Positions 46,000-54,890 of a stretch of 64,000 bases of DNA are shown one piece after another; the first letter of the stretch is position 1, and each line of letters opens with the position of its first letter. Source of the stretch: Paenibacillus_S sp043945595 (GTDB taxonomy: Bacteria > Bacillota > Bacilli > Paenibacillales > NBRC-103111); contig NZ_JBIFNP010000001.1 of NCBI RefSeq assembly GCF_043945595.1, positions 4,960,001-5,024,000 of the forward strand, written 5' to 3'. The notes under the pieces are model-generated. The model saw nothing but the letters and a program-made list of their open reading frames with translations. It was not told the origin of the DNA and ran no database searches. A program made the position numbers and the translations under genes.

Positions 46000-46016
46000 A
46001 ATTTGTACTACAAATT
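46000..46016 (-). promoter_or_regulatory. 17-bp perfect palindrome upstream of c-di-GMP riboswitch
   Basis: AATTTGT-ACT-ACAAATT, perfect 7-bp arms. It lies just upstream of the aptamer, within the likely promoter region (TTGTCG nearby on the minus strand), so it could be a repressor operator. Confidence 0.45.
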
Positions 46017-46346
46017 ACGACAACTTTAGCATATAAGATAGTCCCTGGCGAATACATATATCTTTGTACCTATTTTTATTCGTTTTCCACGCCCCAAAGC
46101 CCTATTTTAAGATAAAGCTGCTAATTTCTCCAATTAATTCAGGCTCCCGGCAGCAGAAGTCCGGTCCAGGAACAAACCTCGGCGCCCCTTTCCAACGGCT
46201 CAGCATCAGCCCCGGCCAAAGGCCTACAAAGATGGCTGCGGCGAGCCGGCCCCGCCCTCCCGCTATGCAGTGACCGGCACGAGCATCCGGGCTCGCGCGC
46301 GTCAGCGCCTCTTAGCTCCGTTTGACCGGGACCTCACTTATGTGCT

Positions 46347-46385
46347 CCAAAAAAGAACGTCCGGCTTTTCAGCCGAACGTCTTAT
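46347..46385 (-). terminator. terminator of DUF1450 gene
   Basis: Minus strand GACGTTCGGCT / AGCCGGACGTTC followed by T6; it overlaps the stop codon. Confidence 0.85.
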
Positions 46386-46606
46386 TTCTTTACATATTTC
46401 CGCGCTTTCTCAATCGCTTCGTCTTCTGTCGCTCCTGTAACATACCGTCCATTAATATAAATGAATGCAAACCGCGAGCAAGGTCCGCAATATGACTTGC
46501 AGCCTACCTTAATCTCGGCCTCGGGCGCCAGCTTCTGAAGCTTCGGCAGCGCAGTTTTCATCTTCATATGCTTGCATTTATCGCAGACGCGAATATCGTT
46601 CGCCAT
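46382..46606 (-). CDS. DUF1450 family protein (YuzB-like)
   Basis: 74 residues with VCDKCKHMKMK near the start and CKSYCGPCSRFAFIYING in the middle, five cysteines arranged as in YuzB/DUF1450, a thioredoxin-like ferredoxin-related fold that may bind metal or an Fe-S cluster. C-terminal Y-V-T-G-A-T-E-D-E-A is conserved. Function unknown in Bacillales. Confidence 0.88.
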   Translation of the reverse strand: MANDIRVCDKCKHMKMKTALPKLQKLAPEAEIKVGCKSYCGPCSRFAFIYINGRYVTGATEDEAIEKARKYVKK

Positions 46607-46748
46607 GACTTACAATTCCTTTCCTGCCACATCAGCTCTCCATTGAAACGGAAGCTGCCTTACTTACCTACGGGCGGTACGGCATGGAGGACGGCCGCCC
46701 GCATAGAGCGCAGGCCAGTCCCGCCTTCCGTCCATCGAAGCATACGGC

Positions 46749-47051
46749 CTAGTGGTCGCCGTGGTTCCCTTTGCTTGGATTCGTCACTGCAAAGCCTTCT
46801 TCAGGAGTGAAGAAGTAGTCGATCCGCACGCCGTCCAGCAGAGGCTCGTCCTTTTGCAAAATAACGTCGATGTTCTTGTCCGTCGAAACAACTTCGTCCT
46901 TGTCGGTAGGAGTATCAAGGCTCATACCGTAATGGGCGTGATCGCCATGGCTGTGCGTAACGTATACGCGAAGCTTTAATTCTTTATTCTCTTCTTTTTC
47001 TAGTTCAGCAAGCAGCATTTTTGCCGCGTTGCGAGAAATTTTGCAATTCAT
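46749..47051 (-). CDS. HesB/IscA-like iron-sulfur cluster biosynthesis family protein
   Basis: 100 residues: MNCKISRNAAKMLLAELEKE, LRVYVTHSHGDHAHYGMSLD and DYFFTPEEGFAVTN. The HesB-like fold pattern is visible, but the cysteines that ligate Fe-S in IscA are absent, as in the Bacillales HesB-like branch. ATG 47051 with GGGAG about 11 nt upstream; the GTG at 47069 is less likely. A true Fe-S role is doubtful. Confidence 0.78.
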   Translation of the reverse strand: MNCKISRNAAKMLLAELEKEENKELKLRVYVTHSHGDHAHYGMSLDTPTDKDEVVSTDKNIDVILQKDEPLLDGVRIDYFFTPEEGFAVTNPSKGNHGDH

Positions 47052-47096
47052 CAGTATAACATCTCCCACTTGTGGTTTTCTCCTTATTGTAAAGAA

Positions 47097-48349
47097 TCAA
47101 CCGCGGGAAAGCAACCCGTTGACGGACTCCCATGTCAAATCGGCTGCGGCCAAATTCTCCTGATAAGAGACCGCCTCCGTATCTTTCAGCAAATGTCCCG
47201 TCAGAATGCACACCGCCGTTTCCTCCGCATCGACAATTCCTCTGTCTGCCAGCTGTTTCAGCCCTGCTAAGGAAGCCGCCGAAGCCGGCTCGCAGCCGAT
47301 GCCGCTCCGGTCGATAAGCGCCTTCGCTTCCATGATCTCCGCATCGGAAACCGCGGCGGTGACGCCATTCAGCCCGCCGATGACGGAGCGCAGCGCTTTT
47401 TTCCAGCTGGGCGGATTGCCGATATTCAAAGCGAAAGCCACAGTGTGCGGATTCGCTTCGGGCGTCAGGACGCTTCGGCCTCCCGCCACCATCCGGTGAA
47501 ACGGGCTCGCGCCTTCGGCCTGGACAATTGCAACCCGCGGCAGCTTGTCGATGAAGCCGAGCTGCTTCAACTCAAGCAGCCCTTTGCCTAAGGCCGCAGC
47601 GTTGCTTAAAGCACCGCCCGGCAGGACGATCCAATCCGGCAGCTGCCAGCCGAGCTGGTGGGCGATTTCGTAAACGATGCTTTTTTGCCCTTCGATCCGG
47701 AATGGATTGATGGAATTGCAGACGTAGAGCCCCAGCCGCTCGCTGTACCGCTCGCTAAAGCGGATGCCGTCGTCATAGGTGCCGTCGAACCGGATCAGCT
47801 CGGCGCCGTATGCCGCCGTCTGGCGAACCTTGTTCGGCGAAATATGACGGCCGGGCAGGAAAACGTGCGAAGAGCAGCCACCAATGGCCGCATACATGGC
47901 AAGCGAGGCGGAGGTATTGCCCGTGGAGGTGCAGGTAAACCGCTTATAGCCGAGCGAGCGCCCGTGGGATACCGCCACTGTCATCCCGTTGTCTTTGAAG
48001 GAACCGCTCGGGTTCTCGCTCTGTGCCTTCAGCAGCAGCTTCCGTACGCCTGCCAGACGGGCAAGCGATTCGGAAGGGTACAGCCCCGTGTTGCCTTCAT
48101 ATTTTGTCGTAATCCAGCGCGCTTCCAGGTCGGGGAAAATCAGCTCCTTGTAACGCCATACGCCTCCGGCATAAGGCGTCATCCGCTCCGACAAGCGCTC
48201 GTCCCAGACTCTCTTGAGCTGTTCGCTGTCGATGCCGCTCCACTCCCTGACCACATCCAGCAATCCGCCGCATTCGCATAAAAAGGGGCTGCGGACCGCT
48301 CCGCCGGCCATTGCGCCGGGCATTCCGTACATTGATAATGAAAACTCAT
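47097..48349 (-). CDS. thrC: threonine synthase-like PLP enzyme (one frameshift near the N-terminus)
   Basis: PLP-dependent fold type II enzyme, about 417 residues, converting O-phosphohomoserine to threonine. Zn-ribbon-like N-terminus FHYQCTECPAQW starts at ATG 48349 (AGGAG upstream) and joins FLCECGGLLDVV after adding one base in the A5/G4 run at 48280-48288. Then YEGNTGLYP, lysine loop NPSGSFKDNGM, STGNTSASLA (phosphate loop), LPGGALSNAAALGKG, ending TGHLLKDTEAV. An open-frame start at 48332 misses the Zn ribbon. It is isolated from hom/thrB and divergent from a LysR gene, so it may be a second threonine synthase or a related lyase. Confidence 0.83.
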
Positions 48350-48430
48350 CCTCTTCACTCCTAAGGTTATAATCGGGTTATCGCTTCGTCCGCGCCTTGC
48401 GCGCCGCGTTCCTGCCTCTTACAATAAGAG

Positions 48431-48460
48431 AAAACATTATATAAATCTAATATATGTTTT
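48431..48460. promoter_or_regulatory. imperfect inverted repeat between thrC and lysR genes
   Basis: AAAACATTATAT ... ATATATGTTTT, AT-rich, lies in the divergent promoter region. It could be a second regulator site or simply the promoter. Confidence 0.3.
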
Positions 48461-48465
48461 TTGGC

Positions 48466-48490
48466 AAATCATCAATAAAACTGATGATTT
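48466..48490. promoter_or_regulatory. perfect inverted repeat, candidate LysR operator
   Basis: AAATCATCA-ATAAAAC-TGATGATTT: 9-bp arms, 7-bp spacer, 31 nt before the LysR start. It contains T-N11-A, the LysR-type binding pattern. It could serve autoregulation and control of the divergent thrC. Confidence 0.6.
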
Positions 48491-48520
48491 AAACAAGCGA
48501 ACAAGGAGCCGATTTCTCCG

Positions 48521-49414
48521 ATGAATTTACACGCGTTAAAGCTGTTTTACGAGACGATTGCCTGCGGCGGCGTGACCAAAGCCGCCGACAAGCTTCACTT
48601 GAGCCAGCCCGCGGTCACCGCCCAAATCCGCAATCTGGAGCAGGAGCTCGGGCTGCCTCTGCTGGCTCCGAAAGGCAGAGGCGTTCAGATGACCTCCGCA
48701 GGGGAGCTGCTGTACAAGCATGCCTCGCGGTTATTTTCGCTGGAACGGAGCATGCTGAGGGAAATGGCGGAATACAGGGACGGTCTGCAGGGAACGCTCC
48801 ATCTATGCGCAACGTACCTGCCGGCCAATTACATGCTTCCGGCATGGATGACCGCCTACCGGCAGGCGAACCAGGGAATCCGCATAAGCCTGACCACGGC
48901 AAACTCCAAAGCCGCTTACCGGCAGCTGCTCCATTACGAAGCGGACCTGGCGTTTATCGGGGGCAGCAGAGAGGAGCCCGAAGGGGTGGTGCGCGAGGAG
49001 CTGCTGGAGGACGAGCTCTGGTTTGTCGTGCCGGCCGGACACCGGCTCGCAGATACGCAGGTGACGCTCGAGGAGATAGTCCGGGAGCCGTTTATTTTGC
49101 GCGAGGAGGGGAGCTCCACCCGGGAGAAGCTGCTCGCCTTGTGCAGGCTGCATAATCTCGGCGCTCCTGCGCCCGGCCTCCAGTTCAACGGTCTAAGCGA
49201 AACCATCCGCGCCGTCTCGGCCGGATATGGCGCAAGCTTCCTTTCCGCGCTGGAGGTGCGCGAGGCCGTCCTTGAAGGAAAAGCGGCGCGGGTTTACATA
49301 AGCGACGCTCAGCTGACCAATCCGATCGCCGTCTGTATGCGGGCGGACGAGGAGCTTTCTCCTGCAGCCGGCTCCTTTCTGACATGGGTAAGGGAAAAAA
49401 TAGAACAATTATAA
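48521..49414 (+). CDS. LysR family transcriptional regulator
   Basis: 297 residues. N-terminal winged helix-turn-helix ALKLFYETIACGGVTKAADK then LHLSQPAVTAQIRNLE, and a periplasmic-binding-like effector domain (TLHLCATYLPANYMLPAWM; LLHYEADLAFIGG). It resembles the CysL/CbbR branch. AGGAG precedes ATG. It lies 72 nt upstream of an amino-acid permease in the same direction and divergent from thrC, so it likely governs amino-acid metabolism (inference). Confidence 0.88.
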   Translation: MNLHALKLFYETIACGGVTKAADKLHLSQPAVTAQIRNLEQELGLPLLAPKGRGVQMTSAGELLYKHASRLFSLERSMLREMAEYRDGLQGTLHLCATYLPANYMLPAWMTAYRQANQGIRISLTTANSKAAYRQLLHYEADLAFIGGSREEPEGVVREELLEDELWFVVPAGHRLADTQVTLEEIVREPFILREEGSSTREKLLALCRLHNLGAPAPGLQFNGLSETIRAVSAGYGASFLSALEVREAVLEGKAARVYISDAQLTNPIAVCMRADEELSPAAGSFLTWVREKIEQL

Positions 49415-49485
49415 GTTATTAACCATTGGACAATAATGAAACTTTTCTCTATTATGTTTTAATGGAGATAAGGAGTGTGCACACA

Positions 49486-50966
49486 TTGGCATCTAATAAC
49501 AAACAGCAGTCCCAGGGTCAGCTGCGCAGAGGCCTGAATGCCAGGCATATGACAATGATCGCATTGGGCGGGTCCATCGGAACCGGCCTGTTTCTGGCGA
49601 GCGGCGGCGCCGTACATACGGCAGGTCCGGGCGGTGCGCTTTTGGCCTACTTTACGATTGGCATCATGGTTTATTTTCTCGTTACCAGCCTTGGAGAAAT
49701 GGCGGCTTATTTACCGGTCTCCGGTACGTTCAGCACCTATGCGTCCAAGTTCATCGATCCTTCCATAGGTTTCGCGCTCGGCTGGAACTACTGGTACAAC
49801 TGGGCGATTACCATCGCCGCGGAGCTGTCAGCCGCCACCTTGATCATGAAATTCTGGTTTCCCGACAGCTCCTCGCTGCTATGGAGCGCCCTGTTCCTGA
49901 TTCTGATGGTCGGTCTGAACCTGCTTTCCGTCAAAGCGTACGGGGAATCGGAGTTCTGGTTTGCGCTGATTAAAGTCGTAACCGTCATCATTTTTATCAT
50001 CATCGGTCTGATGATGATCCTGGGCATTTTCCGGTCGGCAGGACCGGTCGGCTTCACGAACTTTACGGCCGGCGACGCTCCGTTCCCGGGCGGCATTCTG
50101 GCGACGCTCAGCGTCTTTATGGCGGCAGGCTTCTCGTTTCAGGGAACCGAGCTTGTCGGCGTAGCCGCAGGCGAGAGCGACAACCCGCGCGAGAATGTGC
50201 CCGGTTCATCCGCAGCGTATTTTGGCGGATCGTGCTTTTCTATATGCTGGCCATTCTTATTATCGGTCTGCTGGTCCCCTACACAAGCGACAACCTGGCG
50301 AGCGACAGCGTAGCTATGAGTCCTTTTACGATGGTGTTCGAAAAGGCCGGCTTAAGCATCGCCGCATCGGTGATGAATGCGGTTATCCTCACCTCCGTGC
50401 TGTCAGCGGGCAATTCCGGCATGTACGCCTCCACGCGGATGCTGTGGGCGCTGGCCAAGGAAGGCAAAGCCCCGCGGTTTTTGACGAAGCTGAACCGCTC
50501 CGGCGTGCCGGTATACGCGTTGATCGTTACGGGCGCGCTCGGTATGTTTGCTTTTATGTCCTCCTCCTTCGGGGACGGCGTCGTATATACCTGGCTGCTG
50601 AACGCCTCCGGCATGTCCGGCTTCATCGCATGGGTCGGGATCGCTGCAAGCCATTACCGGTTCAGAAAGGCGTTTATCGCCCAGGGGCATAAGCTCGAGG
50701 AGCTGCCTTACCGCGCCAAATGGTTCCCATTCGGGCCTTGGCTCGCCGGTATTCTCTGCGTGATCGTCATCATCGGCCAATGTATGGGCGCCTTCAAGGA
50801 CGGACACGTGGATTGGGCGTATTTATTCGCCTCCTACATCGGTATTCCGATGTTTCTTATCTTTTGGCTCGGATATAAATGGAAGCATAAAACGAAGGTG
50901 CTGCGTCTGGAGGAATGCCGGTTCGACGATCCGGTCAAGCTGGATGCTGCATTCAGAGACGCCTGA
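49486..50966 (+). CDS. amino-acid permease, APC family (one frameshift)
   Basis: About 493 residues, 12 membrane segments. N-terminal RRGLNARHMTMIALGGSIGT and GPGGALLAYFTIGIMVYFLV, with Glu in SLGEMAAYLPVSGTFS, are the signature of LysP/YbxG/AroP-type permeases; the C-terminus EECRFDDP is also typical. The frame breaks at 50200-50202: one C is missing in GTGCCCGGTTC (RENVP then RFIRSVFWRIVLFYML). The likely start is TTG 49486, AAGGAG 10 nt upstream. Exact substrate uncertain; basic or aromatic amino acids are plausible. Confidence 0.85.
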
Positions 50967-51396
50967 TTCACTTTAAACAAAATAAAGTAAGGAAGATGCC
51001 ACCACACAAGCAGGGCAGCTAAGAAAGCCGGCCAAAGTGCGGTATCCTTCTGCAGAGCAGATGCGCAGGCGTTCGACTTTGTCCATCGGATAGATTCCAA
51101 CCGTTTTGAGCGGAGAGATCCGTAAGACAAAGTACGGACGTTTGCCATGCAAACGGGCATTGGATGCCCAGCAGACTCGGCAGAACGATCCGTACCCGCA
51201 GCGGCGGCTTTTTCGAGCGGTCCCGCCTTGGGCAGGCGTCTTCCTTATTTTTTATACAGAGAGGTTCCGGCCCCGGCCTTGATATTTTATCCGCAGTTCT
51301 TTACTATGGAAAGTAGTGAATTGTTTGTTCACTAAGGTCCCTATCTATATTTAGTTACCCGCAAGTAAGAAGCTATGTGGAGAGGATGAGGAATGA
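50967..51396. other. intergenic region, 430 nt
   Basis: No gene recognised. The minus strand holds an open frame from 51160 without a ribosome site. The last 80 nt carry an inverted repeat (51314-51334), probably the HxlR operator. Confidence 0.5.
51314..51334. promoter_or_regulatory. inverted repeat upstream of HxlR gene, candidate operator
   Basis: TAGTGAA-TTGTTTG-TTCACTA, perfect 7-bp arms with 7-bp spacer, 62 nt before the HxlR start codon, where an autoregulatory operator would sit. Confidence 0.55.
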
Positions 51397-51768
51397 ATGT
51401 CTATGCCTGAAAGCGGAACCACCGGCAAACTAATCGCCAAGCCCAGCAACTACGTGCCTAAACAGCCTACCCACATTGAATGCTCGATTGAGAGGACCCT
51501 GGATGCGATCGGGGGCAAATGGCACTTCCTCGTGCTGCGCGAGCTATTCGGGGGTACCAAGCGGTTCGGCGAACTGCAGAAGAAAATCAAAGCGATCAGC
51601 CCGAAGTCATTGACCGAAACCTTGCGCCACCTGGAAGAGCAAGGCGTCCTGGAGCGCACCGCTTATCCCACCGTGCCCGTCACCGTAGAATACACCTTAA
51701 CGCCTAAAGGGCAGGATCTTCACCAGATATTGAAGGAAATGAAGCTCTGGTTCGCCAAATGGTCCTAG
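51397..51768 (+). CDS. HxlR family winged-helix regulator
   Basis: 123 residues. HxlR pattern HIECSIERTLDAIGGKWHFL then VLRELFGGTKRFGELQKKIK, AISPKSLTETLRHLEEQGVL and YPTVPVTVEYTLTPKG. The Cys in IECSIERTLD matches the redox-sensing Cys position of YodB/HypR relatives, so it may sense quinones or disulfide stress. The AI-2E gene begins 43 nt downstream. Confidence 0.9.
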   Translation: MSMPESGTTGKLIAKPSNYVPKQPTHIECSIERTLDAIGGKWHFLVLRELFGGTKRFGELQKKIKAISPKSLTETLRHLEEQGVLERTAYPTVPVTVEYTLTPKGQDLHQILKEMKLWFAKWS

Positions 51769-51811
51769 CCTGCTTCCGCCTATCCCTGTAGCTGACGAGG
51801 TGCGTACCTGA

Positions 51812-52891
51812 ATGATAGCGTTTTATCAAAAGTATTGGAGAACGGTATTCGACATCGTGCTCCTGCTGCTCACAGTGTATTTGTTTATGCTGCTGTTCAG
51901 CTATTTGTACCGGATCGCAACACCGATTTTCCTGGCATTTGTCGTTTATTTGATTATTGAGCCGTTCGCCCGATTTTTACATAGAAAAGGGATGGGCAAA
52001 AGTATAGCCACCACCATTTCGACCGTGCTCTTCGTCCTGGTGCTGCTCGGGGTTCTTACGGGCGTCGGCGCTATTTTTACAAGCCAAATCTTGAATCTGA
52101 TCGACAAGCTTCCAGGCTACACGGCCGTGCTGCAGCGGGAAATACTGCTCAAGGCGGATTTCCTGCACAACCGTCTGGACGCGCTGCCCGATGACGTCGT
52201 ACAGAAAATATCCGATTATTCTGCGCAGCTCACAGCCAAAGTAACGGCGCTCGCCGGACAGTTTCTGACGGGTACCTTTACGATGCTGACGAATCTCTCA
52301 AGCTTTGTCGTCAACTTCGTGATTGCGATCATTCTTGCTTATTTTCTCAGCATCGAGATCGAGTCCTGGAAGCGTGTGGCCAAAGAACATACGCCGAAGA
52401 CGTTCAAAGCCGCATTTTATTTTCTGAAGGACAATGTGCTCAAGGGCATCGTCGGCTACCTGAAATCCCAGATGAAGCTGATCAGCCTGACCTTTATCGT
52501 CATCTTCATCGCGCTGCTTGCCTTGAATGTAAAAAATGCGTTCTCCATCGCTCTGCTGTCGGCCATCTTCGATGTGCTGCCGTTGCTCGGCGTTTCGACC
52601 TTGTTTATCCCCTGGATCATTTATTTGTTCGTGGTCGGGCAGACGCTGCTCGCTACCTGGCTGTCCGTTCTGCTGGTCATCGTCATTCTCGTGCGGCAAA
52701 TCATGGAGCCCAAAATTACCGGAGATTCGCTTGGCGTCTCCGCCTTCACCATGCTTTCGTTCATGATGATCTCGCTGTCCGTGTTCGGCGTTGCCGGGCT
52801 GATCCTGTCGCCGGTGCTGATCATTACTATCAAAGCGTTGTACGAGCAGGGCTACCTGCAGAAATGGATTCGCTGGCCGGAAGGCGAATAA
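51812..52891 (+). CDS. AI-2E family transporter (YtvI/YrrI-like)
   Basis: 359 residues, seven or eight membrane helices with the family's central soluble loop (about 110-170). C-terminal VLPLLGVSTLFIPWIIYLFV and VRQIMEPKITGDSLGVSAFT are diagnostic of the AI-2E (UPF0118) family. Members export AI-2 or Na+/H+ in some species; in Bacillus related proteins act in sporulation. GAGGTG precedes the ATG. It may be under control of the HxlR regulator encoded just upstream. Confidence 0.88.
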   Translation: MIAFYQKYWRTVFDIVLLLLTVYLFMLLFSYLYRIATPIFLAFVVYLIIEPFARFLHRKGMGKSIATTISTVLFVLVLLGVLTGVGAIFTSQILNLIDKLPGYTAVLQREILLKADFLHNRLDALPDDVVQKISDYSAQLTAKVTALAGQFLTGTFTMLTNLSSFVVNFVIAIILAYFLSIEIESWKRVAKEHTPKTFKAAFYFLKDNVLKGIVGYLKSQMKLISLTFIVIFIALLALNVKNAFSIALLSAIFDVLPLLGVSTLFIPWIIYLFVVGQTLLATWLSVLLVIVILVRQIMEPKITGDSLGVSAFTMLSFMMISLSVFGVAGLILSPVLIITIKALYEQGYLQKWIRWPEGE

Positions 52892-52984
52892 CTGCTTCAG
52901 CTTAAATGACGTGCAGGAACATTTGCAGGCTAACAGGAATATCTTGCTACGCTGACGCTTTAATCAGCCTAAACTTTCCTCTAC

Positions 52985-53022
52985 GGCAAAAAAGGCCGTT
53001 TCCAAAAAAATGGAAACGGTCA
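52985..53022 (-). terminator. terminator hairpin
   Basis: GGCCGTTTCCA / TGGAAACGGTC; the T run (T6) lies on the minus strand. Confidence 0.75.
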
Positions 53023-53188
53023 CTTTCGAGCTTTACGGCGGCGGCCGCAGCGCACTTAAATTCCAGAATCGCGCTGCAGCTGTTCGGCCGTTTGACAGCC
53101 AGCCAGTTCGTCAGCTGCGGCGCTGTGCGGCCGCCGGTCGTGCCCGAGCCGGGCCGAGCCCTGCTCTTGGCTCCGCAGCTGTGTCAGT

Positions 53189-53425
53189 CTATTTTATCAA
53201 ATATTTGCGTTCGGCCCGGTCGGTAAACCAATGCATCAAGAATAGCGTTACCGCCATATCGTCAAAAGGCAGCCCCGGCAGCGCATCGGGCATAATCCAG
53301 TAGACGACGGCCGGGACGGCGAACAGCAGCTTCTCCCGCAAAGGAACCCGCGGCGAAGCCAGCAAAGGTCCGATACGCCGGAATACCTGTACCCAGCCCC
53401 GAAGCGACAGCCATCGTTTCCACAT
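53189..53425 (-). CDS. small DUF1232-like membrane protein
   Basis: 78 residues from ATG 53425 (GAGGAG upstream). Sequence VQVFRRIGPLLASPRVPLRE then KLLFAVPAVVYWIMPDALPG, with LPFDDMAVTLFLMHWF, fits the DUF1232/YkvA pattern (P-D-x-x-P ... D-D). Two short hydrophobic segments. Function unknown. The open frame upstream to 53563 is unlikely to be translated. Confidence 0.7.
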   Translation of the reverse strand: MWKRWLSLRGWVQVFRRIGPLLASPRVPLREKLLFAVPAVVYWIMPDALPGLPFDDMAVTLFLMHWFTDRAERKYLIK

Positions 53426-53572
53426 GTGCCTCTCCTCCTCTGACGGCTTATTGGCAGCCTGCTCGCAGGCTTCCTTCAAGTATACCGTCCGGGACATGGA
53501 AAGCCAAATGGAAGCAGACGTCGACAGATGGGGAGCGGCTCTTCCTGGCAGGAGCATCGCCATCAGTCTGCT

Positions 53573-54775
53573 CTAAACGATCAACCCCTCGATGAGAATG
53601 CCGATCACATCGTCGTAGATCGAGCGGAACTGCGACACCGGCAGCGGATTCGTCCCGATCCCCGCTTCGACCGTAAAGCCCGGACGGCGGTACTGCTGGA
53701 TGAACCAGTCCTTATAGCCCGCATCGCTTTCCGGCAGCCGGACCGCCCGGTACCGGCTTACTTTGGCGAACCGCTCGGCGATCTGTTCAGACTCGGGCGG
53801 CTCCAAATCCCGGTAATTCCAGTAGATTTCCTGGCCTTGCGTATGGAACGCTATGACGAGCCGGAAATCATGGGACTGCGTGAAATCCGCCATGGCCCGC
53901 GCCTCCGGCTCGCTCAGCGGCGCTTCGCCGGTATAATCGCGGGGACCCGGCCCTGAGACCTCCCTTCGATCCCGCTCCAGCTCCCAATTCGCCGGAAATT
54001 GATCGTTCAGATCCACGCCGCGGATGTTGGCCTTCCAGCCTGAGAAATCTCTCGAGCCGTGGTTCCATTCGAGCAGCTGCGCATAGTAAGGGTTCCATGG
54101 CATCGCCCCTCCCTGCACGAGCTCTACGCCGTCCGGATTGACCATCGGCACAATCCAGAGCGACGCCGATTCATAAAGCGCCTTCATATCCCTGCCACGC
54201 AGCTGTCCGTCTCCCGTAAACGCATCGGCGTAGTCCTCAAGGAATTTCATCAGCAGCAATGTCGTGATCCATTCATTCGCATGAAACGAACCGTTGTAAT
54301 GAACCTGCTTGGCCCCCGTACCGATACGGATGACCGGAATTGCCTGGCCGAGCACGCTGTCGCCGATAGAATCAATTTGAAGGAACGGATACCTTTGCCC
54401 GAGCAGCCGGATATCCTCCATCATCTCGATATATCCGTATCCGCTGCTTGTATCGACAATGTCCGGCCCCTGGCTCAGCGGCAGTACAATCGTCTGCCCG
54501 ATCATCAGCCGGTTCGGATCGATCCCGGGATTGGCCGAAAGCAAATCGGTTAAGGCTACGCGAAACCGGTGGGCAATATCGTAAAAGGTGTCCCCCCTCT
54601 GGATGATATACTTCGGTGTTTCCACCAGAGGAAGCTGGATCACCTGTCCCGGGTAAATATAGCTCTGGGTTCTTAACTGCGGGTTCACGCTAAAAATAGA
54701 TTCCAGATTGATATGATAACGGCGGGCGATCCGAAACAGCGTGTCGCCCTTCTGTACAACGTAGGAATAAACCAT
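53573..54775 (-). CDS. LysM-LysM-M14 peptidase (gamma-D-glutamyl-L-diamino-acid endopeptidase I type)
   Basis: 400 residues. Two LysM peptidoglycan-binding domains (YVVQKGDTLFRIARRY; YIIQRGDTFYDIAHRF, residues 1-105), then an M14 zinc carboxypeptidase domain (about 115-400): zinc ligands in SFHANEW and VIAFHTQG, Arg/Asn region VNPDGVELVQ, and catalytic Glu in FTVEAG. This is the layout of B. sphaericus endopeptidase I and B. subtilis YqgT, which cut stem peptides of spore-germling and vegetative wall. No signal peptide, so it may act in the mother cell or leave by lysis. Confidence 0.92.
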   Translation of the reverse strand: MVYSYVVQKGDTLFRIARRYHINLESIFSVNPQLRTQSYIYPGQVIQLPLVETPKYIIQRGDTFYDIAHRFRVALTDLLSANPGIDPNRLMIGQTIVLPLSQGPDIVDTSSGYGYIEMMEDIRLLGQRYPFLQIDSIGDSVLGQAIPVIRIGTGAKQVHYNGSFHANEWITTLLLMKFLEDYADAFTGDGQLRGRDMKALYESASLWIVPMVNPDGVELVQGGAMPWNPYYAQLLEWNHGSRDFSGWKANIRGVDLNDQFPANWELERDRREVSGPGPRDYTGEAPLSEPEARAMADFTQSHDFRLVIAFHTQGQEIYWNYRDLEPPESEQIAERFAKVSRYRAVRLPESDAGYKDWFIQQYRRPGFTVEAGIGTNPLPVSQFRSIYDDVIGILIEGLIV

Positions 54776-54840
54776 CCTGCTTCCATCCTCCCTTCATGCA
54801 GCCTAGGACGTTTAAGTTTAATTGTATGCGGCGCCGCATG

Positions 54841-54878
54841 AAAAAAGACGATTCCCGGACCTTACCGGGAATCGTCTC
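54841..54878 (-). terminator. terminator of racE
   Basis: GACGATTCCCGG / CCGGGAATCGTC followed by T6 on the minus strand. Confidence 0.88.
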
Positions 54879-54890
54879 CTGACGATATAC

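Larger units (their letters stand above)
45786..46381. other. 596-nt non-coding interval holding a riboswitch and two terminators
   Basis: Contains the c-di-GMP aptamer and its terminator, a 17-bp palindrome, and the DUF1450 gene terminator. The remaining part (about 46020-46340) shows no convincing gene. Confidence 0.6.

Noticed and set aside
46105..46340. Minus-strand open frame with protein-like text (LAAAIFVGLWPGLML...)
   Set aside because: No start codon or ribosome site at its beginning, an in-frame TAA upstream, and it follows a terminator directly. Kept as non-coding.
50967..51160. Minus-strand frame (start 51160) ending in a hydrophobic stretch
   Set aside because: No ribosome site and no family resemblance. 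It might be part of a dispersed repeat, but I have no second copy here to support that.
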